This document shows positions 48,701 through 51,700 of a DNA stretch of 64,000 nt, piece by piece. Position numbers and translations under genes: made by a program. Each line of letters opens with the position of its first letter. The stretch's first letter is position 1. This DNA comes from Semisulcospira habei (Eukaryota > Mollusca > Gastropoda > Semisulcospiridae): NCBI GenBank assembly GCA_036245525.1, contig BTPG01000007.1, forward strand, positions 160,112,059 to 160,176,058, given 5' to 3'. The notes beneath the pieces were generated by a model, which was not told the origin of the DNA, searched no databases, and saw nothing but the letters and a program-made list of their open reading frames with translations.

Positions 48701-51700
48701 GTGGCGGCAGGCCTCAACGTTGGACACAGCAAGGTAGTGTGCGGAGTCGGGAGTTCGAGGCGCGGGTTCCCAGGAGGGAACGCGCTTGGACCAAGCCTTA
48801 TGCCAGGCAGAGAACCCATCTCGCTACAGAGCTCGGTTCGGAGAGGCGTGCTTCGCGCCTCCATGGTCAACCGGTCCCCACTCGTCTCCTAGGAAGGCCT
48901 TGGATCCTCCTCGGCCGCTGCGAACCCGCCTCGCCACAGAGTCCGGCTCGCGGAGACATTCTCACACGCACACCACGTCACGACACGTTTCGGGATCCTC
49001 TCTTCGCTCGAAGTCGGACCGCCACCCTCGCTCTCCCTCGCGAGCGTAACAAGGATCGAGCTTCTCCTCGTCATTAGGAATAACAGCACTGAAGCTACAA
49101 GTCAGATGATCGTCCTGACTACGCTCAGTCATGCGATCCGATTCCAGGATCCCTCCCGCAGCGAGCTTAGAGGCTAATTAAGTCCTATCAGCTACGTACA
49201 GGGCCACGAACGTCACAGTCGTCAGGAACTGTGCTGTCTTCCACTTCGTGGCTACTGTAGGGCTGGCGGGCATGTTCTCTCGCCCACAGTTTCCCAGCCC
49301 AGCGGGGCTACTCGCTCTGGTGGGGGAACTGCTCCGGGGCTCCTCTTCCTCCTGGCGCTTCAGCGCCGTAGGTTACACCTCCCCAGGGTCGTCGGGAATT
49401 TGCGTTTGGGAGGACGGCCCTTGGGGCCCCAAGGTGTGCTAGTGCGCGGCACCCTCCTCCTATTCGTGATTCTCCCATAAGGTCATGTCATCGGTAATGT
49501 TTTTGATGAAACAAATGCATTTTTCTTTAAAAGGTATTTTTTCGAAAAATACTTACCGATGACATGACTCGGACGACCCTCCCACCGGCCCCGCTTGCCG
49601 CTGGTAAGCTAAGTATCCTGACTGAGGAATTATGGGTACTCGGTTCCGGATGGGGAGTATCGGGAGACAACTCTTGGCCCCCTCGGGGTTCCCCGAGTGC
49701 CTCCCGGGTTGTGTGTTAACACAACGAGTACTTAGGCTAGAATTGAGTAAGTAGTAGACACTCCCATAAGGTCATGTCATCGGTAAGTATTTTTCGAAAA
49801 AATACCTTTTAAAGAAAAATGCATTTTTTCTAAACTCAATACTAAAGAGCCCCCTCCGTCAAAAAACATGGATACAAAAAGGCGTCAGCAAGAGGCATAG
49901 ATCCTCATGGGCCACTGCAACAGGGGGGCCCATGAGGATCTGTGTCTCTTGAAGTTGAATTGTGTTCAGTTTGGGGGGGGGGGGGGAGGGGGCAGTCAAG
50001 GAGATGGATTGACCATAATTCAAGAATAGTGCCAAATCAGCTTGGCGCCTAATGGCGCCAAGCTGATCTGGCACTACCCTTGAATTATGGTTGATCCATC
50101 TTTGGGTGACATCTTCAAAATTTGGGAAATGCAGCCATCGAGTTAAATGTGTTAAAAGAGTTTGCTGCTGACCTGTAGAGGGTTTTTTTTGTGTTTTTTT
50201 TTTTGCAGTGACATGTGAGGGAACAGATTTTTGTTACACACTCTCTGTTTTACCCTGTATTTTTCAGGACTCTGTGATGGAGGTGTTGCGCAAGACCCAG
50301 CCGCACTTTGTCTTCTGCTTCCTGCCCCAGCAGACGGCCGGACTTTGTGAGCTCAAGGAGCGACTCACCGCAGAGGACATTCAGGTCAACGTCCCCCTGT
50401 TGCGATCTCAGCTGAGGGGCTTTGAAATCCTGGATGCTCTGCGTCTCCACAGACAAGGTATGTGGAAGACTTTTTTTTAGACTTTTAGAGAGTGTTGAGT
50501 TTGGGTTCATCTGTGATGGCAGCAATCCCAGTACGCAAAAGTTCGCTGAAGTCAGCCGTAGTTGGGACGCACACAGTTGTGCGTGGGCCGACTCCCGCCG
50601 ATGCCAGCCTGATGACTTTTCGCACACTGGGATAAGCCTGCATACTGTGAGGTCTGTCTTTTTGTCTGTCGGGCTGTTGTCCATGGGCCAAGGTACACTG
50701 AAGGTACACTGTAACATCAACATTTTGGGAGGTTATTCAGCCCAAGGACTTTAGACTTGTCTGAAAAATATGTCTCACTGTTTAACCCATTTTACGACGA
50801 TTTTCTAGATTTTGGATGTGTCACCTAACGACTGTACCAATTGCAGGAGATGGATCGACCATGATAATTCAAGAGTAGTGCCAGATGAGCTTGGCGCCAT
50901 TAGGCTCATCTGGCGCTGCCCTTGAATTATTAGGGTAGATCACATCTCCAGCTATAGTGTGCCATGACTAATGGGTTATGGTCATAGATGGTCTGTAAAA
51001 TTTAGATAGGTCGGCTGGCTCCTATCCTGTGGCAGCTTGCCCATCAGCAGATCAAAGTTCTCATGGACGGACAACAATACAGTGCTTGCCCAAAAGTCGG
51101 ATCAAGCACAGCACTGCCCTGTGGGCAAAGACAATGAAAATCTTGCTTTCACAAAAATGGGCTTCTGACTTTTGCTCTCATAGGGCAGAGCATTGTGCTT
51201 TGCTGTCTCTGTCGATCGTGCTCCTTCCACGTAGCTTGAAAATGCAGTGACTATGACGTGTTGATCTAGGTTCATTTTCACACTTACAGTTACAGGTGAC
51301 TTACAGGTGATTGTGCAGAAAAATGTAGACAGGTGTTCTCTCAAGAAAAGTCTGAATCGCAAAACTATAGGGTCACCTGTCATTAAAGACCATCATTTAG
51401 GTGGCGGTAGCCACCTAAATGATGGTCTTTAGTGGCAGGTAACATTATAGTTTGGTCTTTAATGACAGGTGGTCTCTCATGAGGGCAGCTGCTCAAAACA
51501 GGTTCTGCTGTAACGATAACATTTCTGTACAGATTTGTGTGCTTTCTGTTTGCAGGTTTCCCAGAGTTCATGCAGTTCCGTGAGTTTGTCCAGAAGTTTG
51601 AGGCACTGATCCCGCCTGCTTCCCGACCCAAGGGAGACAAGGAGGACAAGCAGGTAAGGGGAGCTAAGATGTGTGTAGGTCTGTGATTTTGGACTTTATG

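Noticed and set aside
32286..49824. Elements B and C as the two ends of one segmental duplication
   Set aside because: Flanking host sequence differs, exons 11-15 lie once between them, and each has its own end variants; two independent insertions fit better.
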